A stretch of DNA of 64,000 nucleotides from assembly GCF_048564905.1 (NCBI RefSeq), contig NC_132997.1, positions 73,544,271 to 73,608,270 on the forward strand, written 5' to 3'. Of the stretch, positions 11,591 through 23,160 are shown in pieces. The notes beneath the pieces are model-generated. The model saw nothing but the letters and a program-made list of their open reading frames with translations. It ran no database searches and was not told the origin of the DNA. The stretch comes from Vicugna pacos (Eukaryota; Chordata; Mammalia; Artiodactyla; Camelidae). A program made the position numbers and the translations under genes. Each line of letters begins with the position of its first letter. Position 1 is the first letter of the stretch.

Positions 11591-13744
11591 CAAAAACACC
11601 TTTCTGGGGGCACTTCTTAAATTACACCACTTGGTCCTATATGCTTAGTCTATACATAAGACCAACTCTGCTCTTCTTAATTATAACTCTCAGAGTACAT
11701 GAACTATTGTGGGAGCATTCTTTGAAAAATACATAGTGTCAGTAGGGCACCAAACCTGCCTGAGTCAGTGGGGAATTCAAGTTTGGACCTGGAAACATGT
11801 AATGGCCTGAAATACTGACAGAAGGAAACTGTGGACTCTCTTCCTCCATCCTCACAGGCAGACATGGAGATACAGTTCTAGACTCGGCCCTGTGGGTGTG
11901 AGCTTGGATATGTAACTTCACCCACCTGGGCCTCTTACTTTGTTTTAAAAATAAAGGGGCTGGAGAGATGGCCTCTCCATCTTACTTGCCAAGTAAACCT
12001 CTCTGATCCGGGGGCTGGAGAGGGGAGGGGAGGAGGCTTCTCCACTGGTGTTTGTGTCCCTACACATGGCTCTGCTGAGGTGGCCCATGGAACCTGTGGT
12101 CAACACTGGCTATGTAATTCCTGGGGCCCAGTGTAAAATGAAAAGGCAGGGCCTTTAGTTCAAAATTATTCAGTATCTCAAGACTGCTGCAGCAGAGCAT
12201 TAAAATCAAGCTTGGGGCCCTGTGGGACTGCACCGCACACACCCAGGGAACTCAGTGGCCTCTGCTGCCTGGCCTGCTCCCTACACCGTGGGAAGGGTTG
12301 AAATCTGGAGGAAATCCGGGGCTCCCAGCTAGTCTGCTGGGAGGCAGGGACAGCTCTGGGGTAGCAATCTCCTTTCTCAGGAAAGTGGCCGACAAGGAAG
12401 CTAAGCTCCTTAAGGAGATGCAGCATGGCCCTTTGTTGGCTTCCGTGCCTTGCTGTGGAGGTGAGCATTGAAATGGCCTTGTGGGACTGAGGGACTAAGG
12501 CCTGTTTGGGGGCCTAGACCATCATGCTGTGAAAGGGTATGAAAATGCCCGAGTGGAACATCAGTCTGCGGGTGTGGCTGTGATGGATGCCCTTTCAGAA
12601 GCATGGTGAGGCCGGACAGGTAGAAGAAGGCAGGTCACACCAGGAAGAGCAGCGACTGCAAGGAGGAGCTGTTGGGAACAGACAGTCCTCAGGTGTGGAG
12701 CGAGGTACAGGTATGGGAAGGAAGACAAACTTGCCCAATGACAGGTGTAGAACTGGGGATGGGAACACATGAGTCAGCAAGGAAGCTCAGCCCACAGCAG
12801 GAGGTGTGGTTCTGAGAGAGGGTTTCTACCGCAGGCCAGGCCATCTGTGCTCCAACATCAGAGCCTGGGCCAAAAGCCACTTCCCAGTGACGTGCTGAGG
12901 AGCCTTACGGTCGGTGGGACCTAGAAGACTGCAAGCCAGTGGCACACTTCAGGGTTCACGGCTCCCTTGATCTGGAGGCGGGTCTGGGTTGGGTGCTGGA
13001 ATTTCACCCACTCTGCAGGTGGGGCTTATTTCAGGAACAACAGGCCTTAACCCCTAACTGTGCACTTGGTCCCTGGAGTCCTAGGAAGCCCAGCAAGCGT
13101 GTAAAATAGGAAAACCAAAGCTGTCCCCAAGAGCTTAGACATCCACACCTAAGGGAGCAAATAGAGAGACACAGGGTCACCTTAAAGAGGCTGAATGGCC
13201 CCAGGTCAGTGAGATTTAAGGGGACCTGGCAGATCCAAATCATAAAGCAAGAGACACAATGTGTCTGATGGGGAGGCAGTGACCACTCTCCAGGCCAGCC
13301 CCTGTGGCTGCTCTCCTACAGAATCAGATTGACTTTTTATCCCAACATTACGGGTCTCTACTCAAGGTTCACCCAGTCTACTCAGAGAGGTAGAAACAGA
13401 CTATTCCAAGGTGAGCTGATGTCTGGAAATCTTTTCCTTCTCTCATTTCTCTGCCCAGGAGAAAATAACATATACTTCAGTGGTGCCATGTGGTTCATGG
13501 AATCTAGTTTTGTCTGACACTAAAAATTCTTTTCTCAAAAACAACTCATGGAAATAAAGGTGCAAGCACCTCTAGACTTTCCCCCTGGCAACCTCTGACT
13601 GAAACCACCCAGACAGAGGAAAATCAGTCCAGCGAACAGAGGCCACATCAGTTGCAAAGATGTATATTAATATTCTAGACTTTAAATACATATTGGCACT
13701 ATAAGAACATACAAATGAAGAACAGAATACGTTCCACTTGGTTT

Positions 13745-13942
13745 GAACCAGTGTCCCAACAGTAGCACTACTGACGTTTGGGGCCAGATAATACTGTGCT
13801 GTGAGGACAGGCCTACACAGGTCATGACGTTTAGCAGCACCCCTGGCATCTACCTACGAGGTGCCAGCAGCACCCCCTTCCCAATTGTGACAATAGAATG
13901 TCCCCTGGAAAGCAAAATTTTCCCTGGCAGAGAACCATTGAT
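13745..13942 (-). mobile_element. MER20 (hAT-Charlie relic, antisense)
   Basis: ACTACTGACGTTTGGGGCCA, TTTAGCAGCACCCCTGGCAT, AATGTCCCCTGGAAAGCAAA and a closing CAGAGAACCATTG are all MER20 landmarks in antisense order. The copy is nearly full length. Confidence 0.85.
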
Positions 13943-15029
13943 CTAAATTATGCAGTAATTATACTGAGGAGGGAAGGGGAAGGTAACTTCTATGGGATTT
14001 ATTAAAAAGCCAGAGAAAGCCATCCAGTGTTTCAATTTTTCTATAAAAAGCTATCACTTAATTTCTCTCTTTTCTTCTTATTCACCTTCTTTAATAAGCC
14101 TAGATTTCTTGATGTCATTGCATGAGGGCAAGAGTAAGATCCTCTTTGAAAATGCACCAAACTAGTACATTCTCCACAGAACAGATGAAGTTATTAATCA
14201 TCCGATAGGGGAAAACCAAGAGACTGTAAATGTGTGCCTGAAGCATTTGGTCCCAGCCCAGTCTCCTCCCATCAGTGATGTAAGAGGCAGGGCTGGAATG
14301 TAATTGTGGTTCAGTTCTCGGAAACCTAATTAGTTGTTTTGTAGCCTATTTGGAGACAGGTTGCATGAAGAGGAAGGAATTGTTCAGCCACAGCACACAT
14401 TGTTCAGGTGATCATTGGGTCCAGGAGAGAGGGTGCCTCCAATATGTGGACTCTGGTTTAGGGTTTTTCTGGCACAGCCATGCCTAGAGTGGGTAAGAAA
14501 GAGTGCCTTGAGCTTTCTTAGATGATGATCCTGAAATCCCCAAATACTAAGCAAATTTCTAATGTGGCTCCCTGCCACTTGCTCATGAGAAGAAAGAGAC
14601 CTTGTCTGAGTATTCCATCCATTGGTGTGACACAGGGTGGCCCAGGTGAGCAGACTCTCAGGTGAGATAATGCAGGTAGGCGGTGTGACGGGAATAAGAA
14701 ACCATGCTTCCTAGGATGTCCATTTTATCTCTACTGTTAGATGCCATGCCTTTTCTTCACCCTCACACATCAGCACTGGCCTCTGCTCTAAGCTTATAAG
14801 GAATGAAAGGAGAGATGCCCCAGACACACATGTCTTCAGGAGGTGCCCTATCCCCCATGCGTCCGTGGGCAGCTTCCCGCTCTGCTTGTCACTCCAGTTA
14901 AAGCGGGTTGGATCTACTACCATGAGTAGGAAGAGAGATAAATGGTCACTCATGATAAGTGGGTTGAAGTACTGATCGTGGCGCTTACTTTTTATTTACT
15001 TGTTATATTGACCATGTGACAAATATAAT

Positions 15030-15190
15030 CTGGGCACTTTAGCCCATGTCTTCAAAACAAGCCTATGAGGAAGGCACCTCTAGTTTTATTTGACAGTTGA
15101 GGAAACTGAGGCTTAGAGAAGCTGAGTGATTTCCTCAGGACCCATAGCTAGTAGCTGACCATAGGAATCCAGCCCTTTCAGGCTCCAATT
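15030..15190 (-). mobile_element. MIR SINE (antisense)
   Basis: GTTGAGGAAACTGAGGCTTA, GAGAAGCTGAGTGATTTCCT and CATAGCTAGTAGCTGACC are clear MIR core wording. Confidence 0.75.
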
Positions 15191-16109
15191 TCATTGTCCT
15201 TCTACATACATCATAGTTACCTTCTAGGTGATTCATCTGGTTGCTGTCTAGAGTCATCCTCTGACCCCAGTGTTCAGAGGTGGGCAGCTTTCAAAGCAAT
15301 AAGGAAAGAGCTTGAAAATATTTTGAAAACTATCTCAAATAAATTGACAATTTCATCAGGAAATATTTCCTGAAGGTCATGGGATAAAATGGTAGCCTTA
15401 GAGGATGTAACATGTATCAAGCATGGTCTTCATGCCCTAATGGATCACACAGCATCAGAGCTGAGAGGAACCTGGGGAATTGTCTGATCCAAGCTCCTCA
15501 TTTTGTAGCTGGGGGACACAGGGGTGATGAGGACCTCTCCAGGATGATGTGGTAGGAAAGGAAAGGGCACATACGGAAGCATCATGAAAGAAGGACTACA
15601 GGGTGTGGTAGGTGAGTGGAGGTACAAGGGAAGAGTGAATCAGACCTAGGGTTGATGATGACCATTGACAGAAACAGGGAGGAACAGAGATAGAGCTAGT
15701 GGCAGAAGGGTGAAAAGAAGGTGAGTTTGTTTCTGAAGAACTGAACTGAAAAAGTCAAGTAACTAGAAACTCCAATTGAGGATTCCAGGACCTGAGACGA
15801 GAAGTCATGTCCCAGGATCTGTTAAATAGGATGTCCAAATGAGAGCCCTAACTGTGAGACCCAGACACCCATGACAGGGCTCTGTCATGCTTAAGAGTCT
15901 TGTTAGCCACTTAGATAAAGGCAAAGGGTATTTGTCATGTCTGCAGCCCATGCAAAAGCTAAATGCCACAGACATCAGAATCAACAGGTAAAATAGCCAA
16001 AATAGCTGGAAAGAAGAACCGAAACTGACATGAAATTTATCAAGGATCAATGTACAGTGCTACGTTTATGTTCAGAGAATCAACTGTACACCTATAGAAT
16101 TAATAAGAA

Positions 16110-16325
16110 GAACAATAATGATATTAAATGACCACCATTACTCTAATAATGTGTGCCAGGATCACTATGTGTCAGTTGCTTCACAAAATAATTTATCTAA
16201 TCCTTACAACAGCCCTGGGGGATTGGTGCAGTTATTAATCCTATCTTCCCATCAAAGGAGCTGGGACCAGGAAAATTAAGTAACCTTTCCTAAAGTGACA
16301 CATATGTGGGTTTGACTGGAAAATA
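16110..16325 (-). mobile_element. MIR SINE (antisense)
   Basis: AATAATTTATCTAATCCTTA, CAACAGCCCTGGGGGATTGG and AAATTAAGTAACCTTTCC follow MIR antisense order. Confidence 0.65.
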
Positions 16326-16803
16326 TCATACTTTTTAACCAATAAGATAAGGATTAGGGAGATGAGACTTGACCACACCTGTGTCAAATAATTTCTCCAT
16401 TTGTAAAAATAAGTGAGTCTGTGTTTGGGGGCTACAAAGAAAAATATACAAGCATAGACAGTGAATCAATTGGGAGGTTATTAGAAATAAAAAACCATGC
16501 AATTTCCTTTATAAACTAGCTTCACTAACGTGAAAGAAATGTAGTCGATGTGATTTGGGATTGTAAATGCTGAAATGTTTACTTAGAAGTGTAATCTTTT
16601 AATGAATAGGAATACTTACTGTGGAAGAATGGAGAACTCAGGTGTGAGCTGCATTTCTGTTGGTATCATTACCTTATAAAATCCAGGAAAAATCATAGCT
16701 AAGATTCAACTAAAAGATTCTGAGATCTTTTAACAGGATCTGGATTCCCATTAACAGACAGACTGACTTCATGGAGTGCCTCACTGGGAGAAAATAGTGA
16801 GAA

Positions 16804-16851
16804 TCTGTGCTCACAAATGTCTATGCTCACACATTTCTGTGCTCACACACA
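16804..16851. repeat. 16-bp minisatellite, 3 copies
   Basis: The units TCTGTGCTCACAAATG, TCTATGCTCACACATT and TCTGTGCTCACACACA stand head to tail. Confidence 0.9.
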
Positions 16852-17859
16852 ACTTAGCCACTTCACCTTTCTCAGTTGTTCCACGGTAGAGACTCTCAGG
16901 CTGACTGCTCATCCCCAACTGTGTCTGTTTGGGAAAGTGCATCTGGGAACCTTCTCTATGTCCTTCATTTTGAAAATCTCTTGTTTCCTTCCAGTTCTGC
17001 CTGCCCTCCTTTCCTTGGTTGACTCTGCTTTTCCTCCCTCCTGGTCACTCCTTCTGCTTCAGTCATGGGAATATACCCGCTAGAGCAGAGTCATCCCTTC
17101 TACCCACCCCTCCTTGGTGGACACATTGTATTTTTCTGGCTAAGAATTTAAGCAAATTATCTTGTAAACTTTGATAAACCTAAGAGTTTGAACACAGCTC
17201 CTCACTTATAACTGTTATGAATGTGTGTTAACCAATCAGGACAGAGGATACAAACCACAGGGATCAAGTATTTCATTTCCCTATTCCTTGCCATCCCATC
17301 TAATTACAGAAAAGATTTTAAATGGTGCTTCAAGTTCATTGTGTTTGCAATTTCATTTCTTTGAAAAGTTCCATGTTGACAGTGCACGTTTTCCAAAAAC
17401 AGGCCAATTCTGTAAAAACAACTGAGTAACCAAGTGGGGAAAAAAGTTACTTCTACTTGAGCAGGTGAATTTTAGTATATGATTATCTGCAATACAATTT
17501 TGGTTTTCTACCTTGTTATCTATGGCTGTGTATTGCCTGTCAACTACTCTGTGACAAAGCTGGACTTTGTGCCTGAGGGAAGGATCAAAATGTGATTTAG
17601 GCTCTATTGCCCTTCTTTGTTTAAATTCCCATCTGGATTTCCTGGAAGAGGTTCTAAGACTCAGTTATGGTTAAGCCCTGTGCTATAGAATATCTCTGAA
17701 AAGGATCTTGTAAACCCTCTTGCTCATTTGAAAGAAACCCTAAAACCCATGTCTTGTTAGTTTCTTCGGCGTGTCCTTCCTACCTCCTTCCCTTTCTCTT
17801 CTCACCGCTGTGCCCCAACGTCCAGGCTGCAACGCTAGAGGCTTGGGTTGCTTAACTGC

Positions 17860-18225
17860 TCCCCCTCGTATTAAGCACTCCTGCCTCCGGGGTCCCTCCC
17901 CCTCCAATGCCTCCTGCCAGCCTCCCTTAAGCTTGTCAGGACATCTGGAACAGTGCAAACCATTCTCCAGCACTCCGTGGTTAACGCCCTCACTGTCCTT
18001 CATGATCTGGCCCCACCCTGCGCGTCTAACCTTATCAGGACCTTCTGGTCCCACACGCCCACTCTACAGCCTCTGTTTGGGAAGAAAACTCTCCTTATTA
18101 TCCTACAAATGGACTGTACTCAAGTCCAGCTCCCAAGTATCAGCTTCTATGTTTCCTCCCTCCCAGCACAGCACGCTTGCCCTTTAATTCTCCAACTTCT
18201 TTTATCTTACCCGCCTCTCAAAGCC
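17860..18225 (+). mobile_element. Possible L2 fragment
   Basis: CTTCATGATCTGGCCCCACC, then TCTAACCTTATCAGGACC, is L2-like wording; the remainder is decayed. Confidence 0.4.
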
Positions 18226-18227
18226 TA

Positions 18228-18480
18228 GCTCTTTATTTATTTTGTTTGATTGAGGTAACATCAATTTATAACTTTATATGTTTCACGTTTACAGCATTAT
18301 GTTTCCACTTCTGTATATACCACAGCATGCTCACCACCAAAAATTTAGTTTCCGTCCATCATCGTATAGTTGACCCTCTTTACCCATTTCACTCCCCTAC
18401 TTCCCCTCTGGTAACCACTGCTCTGTTCTCAGTAGCTACGTGTTTGTCTTTATTTGGTTTGGTTTGTTCATTTATTTTGC
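18228..18480 (-). mobile_element. L1 3' UTR (antisense)
   Basis: GATTGAGGTAACATCAATTT, ACAGCATGCTCACCACCAAA, CTCTGGTAACCACTGCTCTG and TACGTGTTTGTCTTTATTTG match the antisense L1MA/L1M 3' UTR. Confidence 0.75.
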
Positions 18481-19568
18481 CTGAAGCATCTCCTCTGTCA
18501 GAATCCCTCCAGCTATTCTAATTCCCTTCTTCTACTCATTTAGTCACTTACTGCTTCCACTGTTTTCCCTGTCCCCGTCCCAGGACAGTGTAGCAACGTG
18601 AGGCCAAGGGCAAGACTGAGGAATCTTCTCGTCTGCTGTAGGTGCAGATCACACGGCAGCACTTACCAGCACAGCCTTGAGAAGGTTGGCCGCCGCCATG
18701 CTGCCTCCCAATTCTAGGTCAGCAGTTCCTTTCAAACTGTCATTTTCCAAGCACCTACCAGGTGTATGACCCATGTTCTAACTGTGAAGGGCTGTTCCTC
18801 TGCCATTGCCAGGGTACTATCTTTTAAATCCTGTCTCAGAAGCTCTAATTCTCTAGCTCCTTATCATTTGTGATAACTTGCTGCACGTGTCACCTCACCC
18901 CATGAAAAATGGAAGTTCAAAGCGGTAGCTGGAATATAAAACACTCATCGAACATTCAGTTTTCCAGTCTCCAAAAGCCACGATGCTCTTACAGTGAGAC
19001 AAAAAGAGGATCTTCAAAATCAACATTTGGGAAGTCTTTTTTGCCATAGCTCAGAGGAGTTTCTTGATTCCTGCTGCTTGGGCCACTTCTGGTTTATTCT
19101 CTCTCTAAGTGGTTTTTTAGAGGTAATTGTTACACGGACATGAAGACACTGGAAAAACAGACCCAATCTCTGCAAAACACTTGTGATATACACCCACAAA
19201 TAAATGAGACAGTAAAACTACAATGAATACAAATTATTGCAGCAATCCTTAGCATTGAATAGTAATCCACAGTGAAATATTTAAGTACTCGGATTAAACA
19301 AAACTTTACTTAGAAAAGCTTGTTATATTTACACTCTGTAAGTTGACCACTGGTAGCCTCTAAGCCCCTGGCTTTTCTGTTTTAATTGTTTCAGAGCTTT
19401 ACATGTTAATCCACCACTGGCAAAATCCAGCTAGAGTAAGCCCACTTGTTCCTCCATATTTCTTTAAAATCTCAGTCCACTTCCCTGTAGCAGCTGACCT
19501 CCCACTGCCTTAGAACTAGCAAAGTATTTCAGGATTTCAGTATTTCTGAGACGCAGTAAGATCACTGG

Positions 19569-19595
19569 AAAAAAAGAAGAAGAAGAAGAAGGAAG
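19569..19595. repeat. (GAA)n microsatellite beside BLNK exon 1 donor
   Basis: A run of AAAAAAAGAAGAAGAAGAAG type. On the BLNK strand this is a TTC-rich pyrimidine tract beginning about 20 bases after the exon 1 donor. Confidence 0.85.
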
Positions 19596-19615
19596 AGTAT
19601 TGGTGAAAATCTTAC

Positions 19616-19662
19616 CTCAACTTCTGACTGGCAGGGACAGTTATTTTATTAAGCTTGTCCAT
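19616..19662 (-). CDS. BLNK: BLNK (SLP-65/BASH) first coding exon
   Basis: BLNK is the cytoplasmic adaptor that, once phosphorylated by SYK, gathers BTK, PLC-gamma-2, VAV and GRB2 at the pre-B-cell and B-cell receptors. Read on the minus strand, the exon encodes MDKLNKITVPASQKL and the first two bases of an Arg codon, then a consensus GTAAG donor at 19615-19611. This equals the human BLNK N-terminus as I remember it, including the phase of the exon end. The start has a strong context (A at -3, G at +4). These residues open the N-terminal leucine-rich segment reported to help SLP-65 associate with membranes; the SH2 domain is encoded far downstream, outside the window. I looked for exon 2 (peptide QLQKMVHDIKNNEGG) on the minus strand from 1 to 19600 and did not find it, so intron 1 probably runs past the left edge. 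The gene is divergent from DNTT, about 31 kb away, as in human. Confidence 0.93.
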
Positions 19663-19742
19663 TCTTTTTGGTAATTACTTGAGCCACAAATTACTGTCCA
19701 GTGGTAACGTCAGCAGTCCCTGGCCCTCCTCGGGAGGAGCAT
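19663..19742 (-). promoter_or_regulatory. BLNK: BLNK leader with a possible 10-codon upstream ORF
   Basis: Directly upstream of the BLNK ATG on the minus strand there is an upstream ATG at 19742-19740, inside ACCATGC, followed in frame by ten codons and a TGA at 19712-19710. The small ORF ends 47 bases before the main start codon. Whether it is in the mRNA depends on the transcription start, which cannot be located from sequence alone. No TATA box was seen. Seen: the ATG and stop. Inferred: that the leader reaches this far. Confidence 0.4.
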
Positions 19743-19962
19743 GGTAAGCCTTTGATCTCAAGGGTCCCAATCACTTGAGTCTGATTTCTGAGAGTGCAGC
19801 CTGCTGGCAAACACCCCTGCACTAGGGAGAAGTAAAACTTGCTCGAGCACATAGTCAAGTTTCATGTTTCTGCATAATCATGTGATCTGGATAGCCAGCC
19901 AGCTACCCAGCTTGGCTGATTACTCCACGTTGTGTAAACTTTAATAGTGAAACCTATTGGAC

Positions 19963-20047
19963 ATGCAAATTTCTTGCCAGCTGCTTTCTTTTATAACCAG
20001 ATTTGTAACCAAGCCAGGACCAGCTTCTGGCTGGTCACTACTTCCTG
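19963..20047 (-). promoter_or_regulatory. BLNK: BLNK upstream cluster: octamer, E-box, ETS
   Basis: Three exact lymphoid-type motifs lie within 85 bp, about 300-385 bp upstream of the BLNK start codon. ATGCAAAT at 19963-19970 is the full octamer bound by OCT1/OCT2 with OBF-1. CAGCTG at 19978-19983 is an E-box of the E2A class. ACTTCCTG at 20040-20047 reads CAGGAAGT on the gene strand, an exact ETS/PU.1-type core. BLNK is expressed in B cells, where all three factor classes act. That these sites are used is inference. Confidence 0.5.
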
Positions 20048-21079
20048 TTGTCCTGAACACATATAGTCCTTGTTTTCAGCAGGTGTCATACTGTCCCTTC
20101 CTGGACTCAGGGGAAAGCAGAAGGATCAGTTCCATCTGATGGTCTCTTTGGGACTTTCTGCTCATTTGTGTAAAGTCACGGATAAGCTTTTCCACTTAAA
20201 GGACCATTATATGAAAATGGCATTTTGTATTCTTTCTCCTCGCTCCTCTCCCCCAAATGTTTTAAAATAAATATCAAGATGACAGTGATTCTGTGGTAAT
20301 AGTTTACTTTGAGAGTTAGAATTCCCTCTTCCTGAAGATCTATGTAAAGTGGGAAGGACAGTTCTCTAGGCAAGGTCATAAGGAGTAGAAACAGATAGGA
20401 GATCTGGAAAGGGGAGAGGCTCTTTGTCATACCATGTGGCCTCCTTATTAGGTTGATGGAGTCAGGAGTTGTGCTGATAGCCAGATGCTTTCAAACAAAA
20501 CCAACCTGTACCCAAAAGTCAGCTGAGGACAAATCTAACAATCTCCCAACAATGCAATTCTGACATCAAGTCACTCGGAAGTCCCCTGAAAAGCAGGCGC
20601 CACTCTGCTCATTGTCCCTTCCTGCTCTTGTCCACTGCTTACTTTCATCCCCTCACCAGACCCAGTGATGTGCCAGACAAGGGAGCAGTAAGCGGTGTCC
20701 CAGGCAGCCAGGCTGGCGAGGAGCAGAGGAGAGGGAACCACACCTGCAGGGACTGAACCCATCTAGAGAGGTCCACTTCCCTCGTGGAAGACTTGATGGT
20801 CCCTTTTACCTGTTCTGAAACTTCTGACTTGTCTGTCATTTAGAGAGCAGAAGATAGTTTGGTGTCAGGGGGAAGAAAATGAGAGAGACAGTTCCTTTTG
20901 TACCTGGACATGCTTCTCTGTAGCCAGCAGGAATGCCCTGCTCACCTTTGTGAATTAGGCACATTTACCTGGGTGAACAATTCTCTCCTGGGTCTGAAGA
21001 ATACACAGAAAGGACAAAGTAGAGGGGTTCCCATTACCTTTCCTGTTACAGACCTGAGGTCTGGCTGGAGACAGAGGGG

Positions 21080-21170
21080 AAATGGGAGGAAGAGATGAGG
21101 AAAAGGAGGAGGGTGCAAAGAATGGGGGGGAGGGGGAGGAGGAGGGAGATGAGAGGCAGCAGCAGCAATG
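21080..21170. repeat. Purine-rich, G-run stretch upstream of BLNK
   Basis: G runs include seven Gs at 21124-21130 and five at 21132-21136, then GGAGGAGGG, inside about 90 bp of almost pure purine. It lies about 1.45 kb upstream of the BLNK start. It has the composition for a G-quadruplex or triplex; structure is inferred only. Confidence 0.6.
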
Positions 21171-22139
21171 GCAGAGGTGGATGTGGTGGATGGATTCCTT
21201 TCCTTCTGTGCCTCTGTACAAAAAGAGGCTCTGTTTTTCTCCAGGTAAACCTTGATTAATCACATTCAGGTACTGCCTCTGAATTTCTAGTTGAACCAGA
21301 TGTTTAGGAGCAGAATCCTCAGGGCTATTGAAGGGTGAAGCCCTTCTGCTTGGCCAAACCACTGAGTTGGCCAGGTCGGCAGAGAGCAGATAATCTTTCA
21401 TGAGAAAAATGTAAGCACTTGGCTTCTCCAGTTGGTTATTTTCCCCAAACAAGCAGCTCAGTTTTCTTGCAATGTATTTCCAAGGAACTCTAGACCTTCA
21501 CACATCCTTTCCCCATAGTTCTTTACTGAAAGGAACTAACTAGTACACCAGGATGGTGAAGACACATAGAATGCCATCAGGATCAGGAAAATCCAGCTCC
21601 CCTGAACGAGGCAATCATCTGCTTGTTCCTTCTTGATTACCATCAAGTGCACCCCATTGGCCACTTGCCTTTCCTCCAAACCAACAAGTCTGTTCAGCAC
21701 CTGGGCTGGCAACTTATTATTTCCCCTGAGAAAAAGACCTAGGGCAAGAGTTACACTTCTGCTTTTTCTTTTTACAGCCACTTGTCTTTCTTCTTTTTAC
21801 TGTCTCTAGTCTGACATGATAAAAATGAGAGTCTGCTTTTCCAGACTGGACATTTTACCCCACGTGATGTGTAGCATGATACCCAGAATGTTCCAGGCTG
21901 CCACGACTGCTCCATAGCTGTAACCGGCTTCCCAAGAAGGTCAGTGAGTGCGAGCATGGAAATCGAGGACGCCAAGTCTTAGCTGATGACTTGTGAAAGG
22001 AATGAGACCATGCAGCATGGTTTCCACAGCACATGGAGATCAACATACCATGATAAACACTCAGTCTCGAACTACACGGCACAGTGAACGTGAACATTAA
22101 TTAATTACTAAATTAACAGATGAAAAATGGATAATCCCA

Positions 22140-22830
22140 GCCTTAAAGAAAATTTGGAACTCCTATACATTGCTGGGAAAAATTGAAATAGGTCCAATCA
22201 CTTTGGAAACATTTTGGTATTACCTGATACATTTGATGACATACATACCTATGACCCAGTATGAGGTCATGACGTAGCACTAAGACATGACAGAACACTA
22301 GGAATATACCATGTACACCAAAGTCACGTGCAACAATTGTCATTGAAGCACTGTTTCTAATAGAAAATAAAAACACTGGAAACAACCCAATTGCCCAGCG
22401 ACAGAATTGCCCAGCGACAGAAAAATGAATCAATTAATTGTAGCATATTTGTGCAACAGAGTACTATTCAACAGTGAATATGAATGAAATACAATCTATC
22501 AGTATGGAAAAATAACAAATAATCTGAGCATTAAAGGTGAGTTAAAGAAGATCACATACCATGATTCCAATTATATTAAGGTTAAAGACATGTAAGACTA
22601 GTTTATTATTTGGGACACATACACACATGGTCAAACCAAGGGAGGGAATGATAAATATAAAATTCAGGTGGATGGTTACCAGGGAGTGGGTTTGGAGTGA
22701 AGGGGCACACAGGGCTTCAAAGGCAATAGTAGTGTCCTATCTCTTAAGTTGAGTGGTGAATATGTTAGTACTTATTGTAGGTATTTAATATTTAATGAAA
22801 ATAAATAAAATAAGATCTGGTTTCGAGTGA
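22140..22830 (+). mobile_element. Old L1 fragment (ORF2 end and 3' region)
   Basis: CTATACATTGCTGGGAAAAA, ACACTGGAAACAACCCAATT, CAACAGAGTACTATTCAAC and GTGGATGGTTACCAGGGAG are L1 ORF2/3' landmarks. A 16-bp tandem duplication (AATTGCCCAGCGACAG at 22389-22404 and 22405-22420) arose inside it. Confidence 0.75.
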
Positions 22831-22984
22831 TGGGGCAAAGGCAGGATAGCCTGTTTAAGTCTCAGTTAGTTCTGGGAAATGATGCGGCTTGAGAACAAGA
22901 AGACAGATTATACTGGAGCTTGGGGATGGGACCTGACCAGCTCTGGTTTCTCTTGGGCTCTTTTCCTTGCATCTGTTAATGACA

Positions 22985-23160
22985 ACAAACAACACTGTGC
23001 TTACTGAAAGCTTTCCATGTTCCTGTACCATGATAACATTCATTTTACATGTGAAGAAATTGATTCATAGAGAGGTTAAGTAACTGGCCCAAAGTTAACA
23101 TCACTCATCAATGTTAGAATCAGGATTCAAACCCCCAAAGTTGACAGTCACAGGGCTTTG
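22985..23160 (-). mobile_element. MIR SINE (antisense)
   Basis: CATTCATTTTACATGTGAAG, AGAGAGGTTAAGTAACTGGC and AATCAGGATTCAAACCCCC are MIR wording. Confidence 0.75.

Larger units (their letters stand above)
1..19615 (-). other. BLNK: BLNK intron 1 (partial), non-coding
   Basis: No BLNK exon other than exon 1 was recognised here and no other gene. Dispersed repeats are listed separately. Stretches where I see only unclassified unique sequence are 1-434, 479-1395, 1571-2737, 3171-4049, 4186-5589, 7421-8214, 8561-9518, 9552-10284, 10471-11379, 11591-13744, 13943-15029, 15191-16109, 16326-16803, 16852-17859 and 18481-19560. ORFs in these stretches lack splice-site framing or known domains. Confidence 0.8.

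Noticed and set aside
1-19600. BLNK exon 2 on the minus strand
   Set aside because: Searched by eye for the complement of QLQKMVHDIKNNEGG and found no match; intron 1 probably extends beyond the window.
19722-19738. Palindrome near CTCCTCGGGAGGAG as an EBF1 site
   Set aside because: It differs at two positions from TCCCNNGGGA, too weak to call.
20955-21452. 165-codon minus-strand ORF, Ser/Pro-rich
   Set aside because: It is the complement of the purine-rich tract; low complexity explains the open frame.
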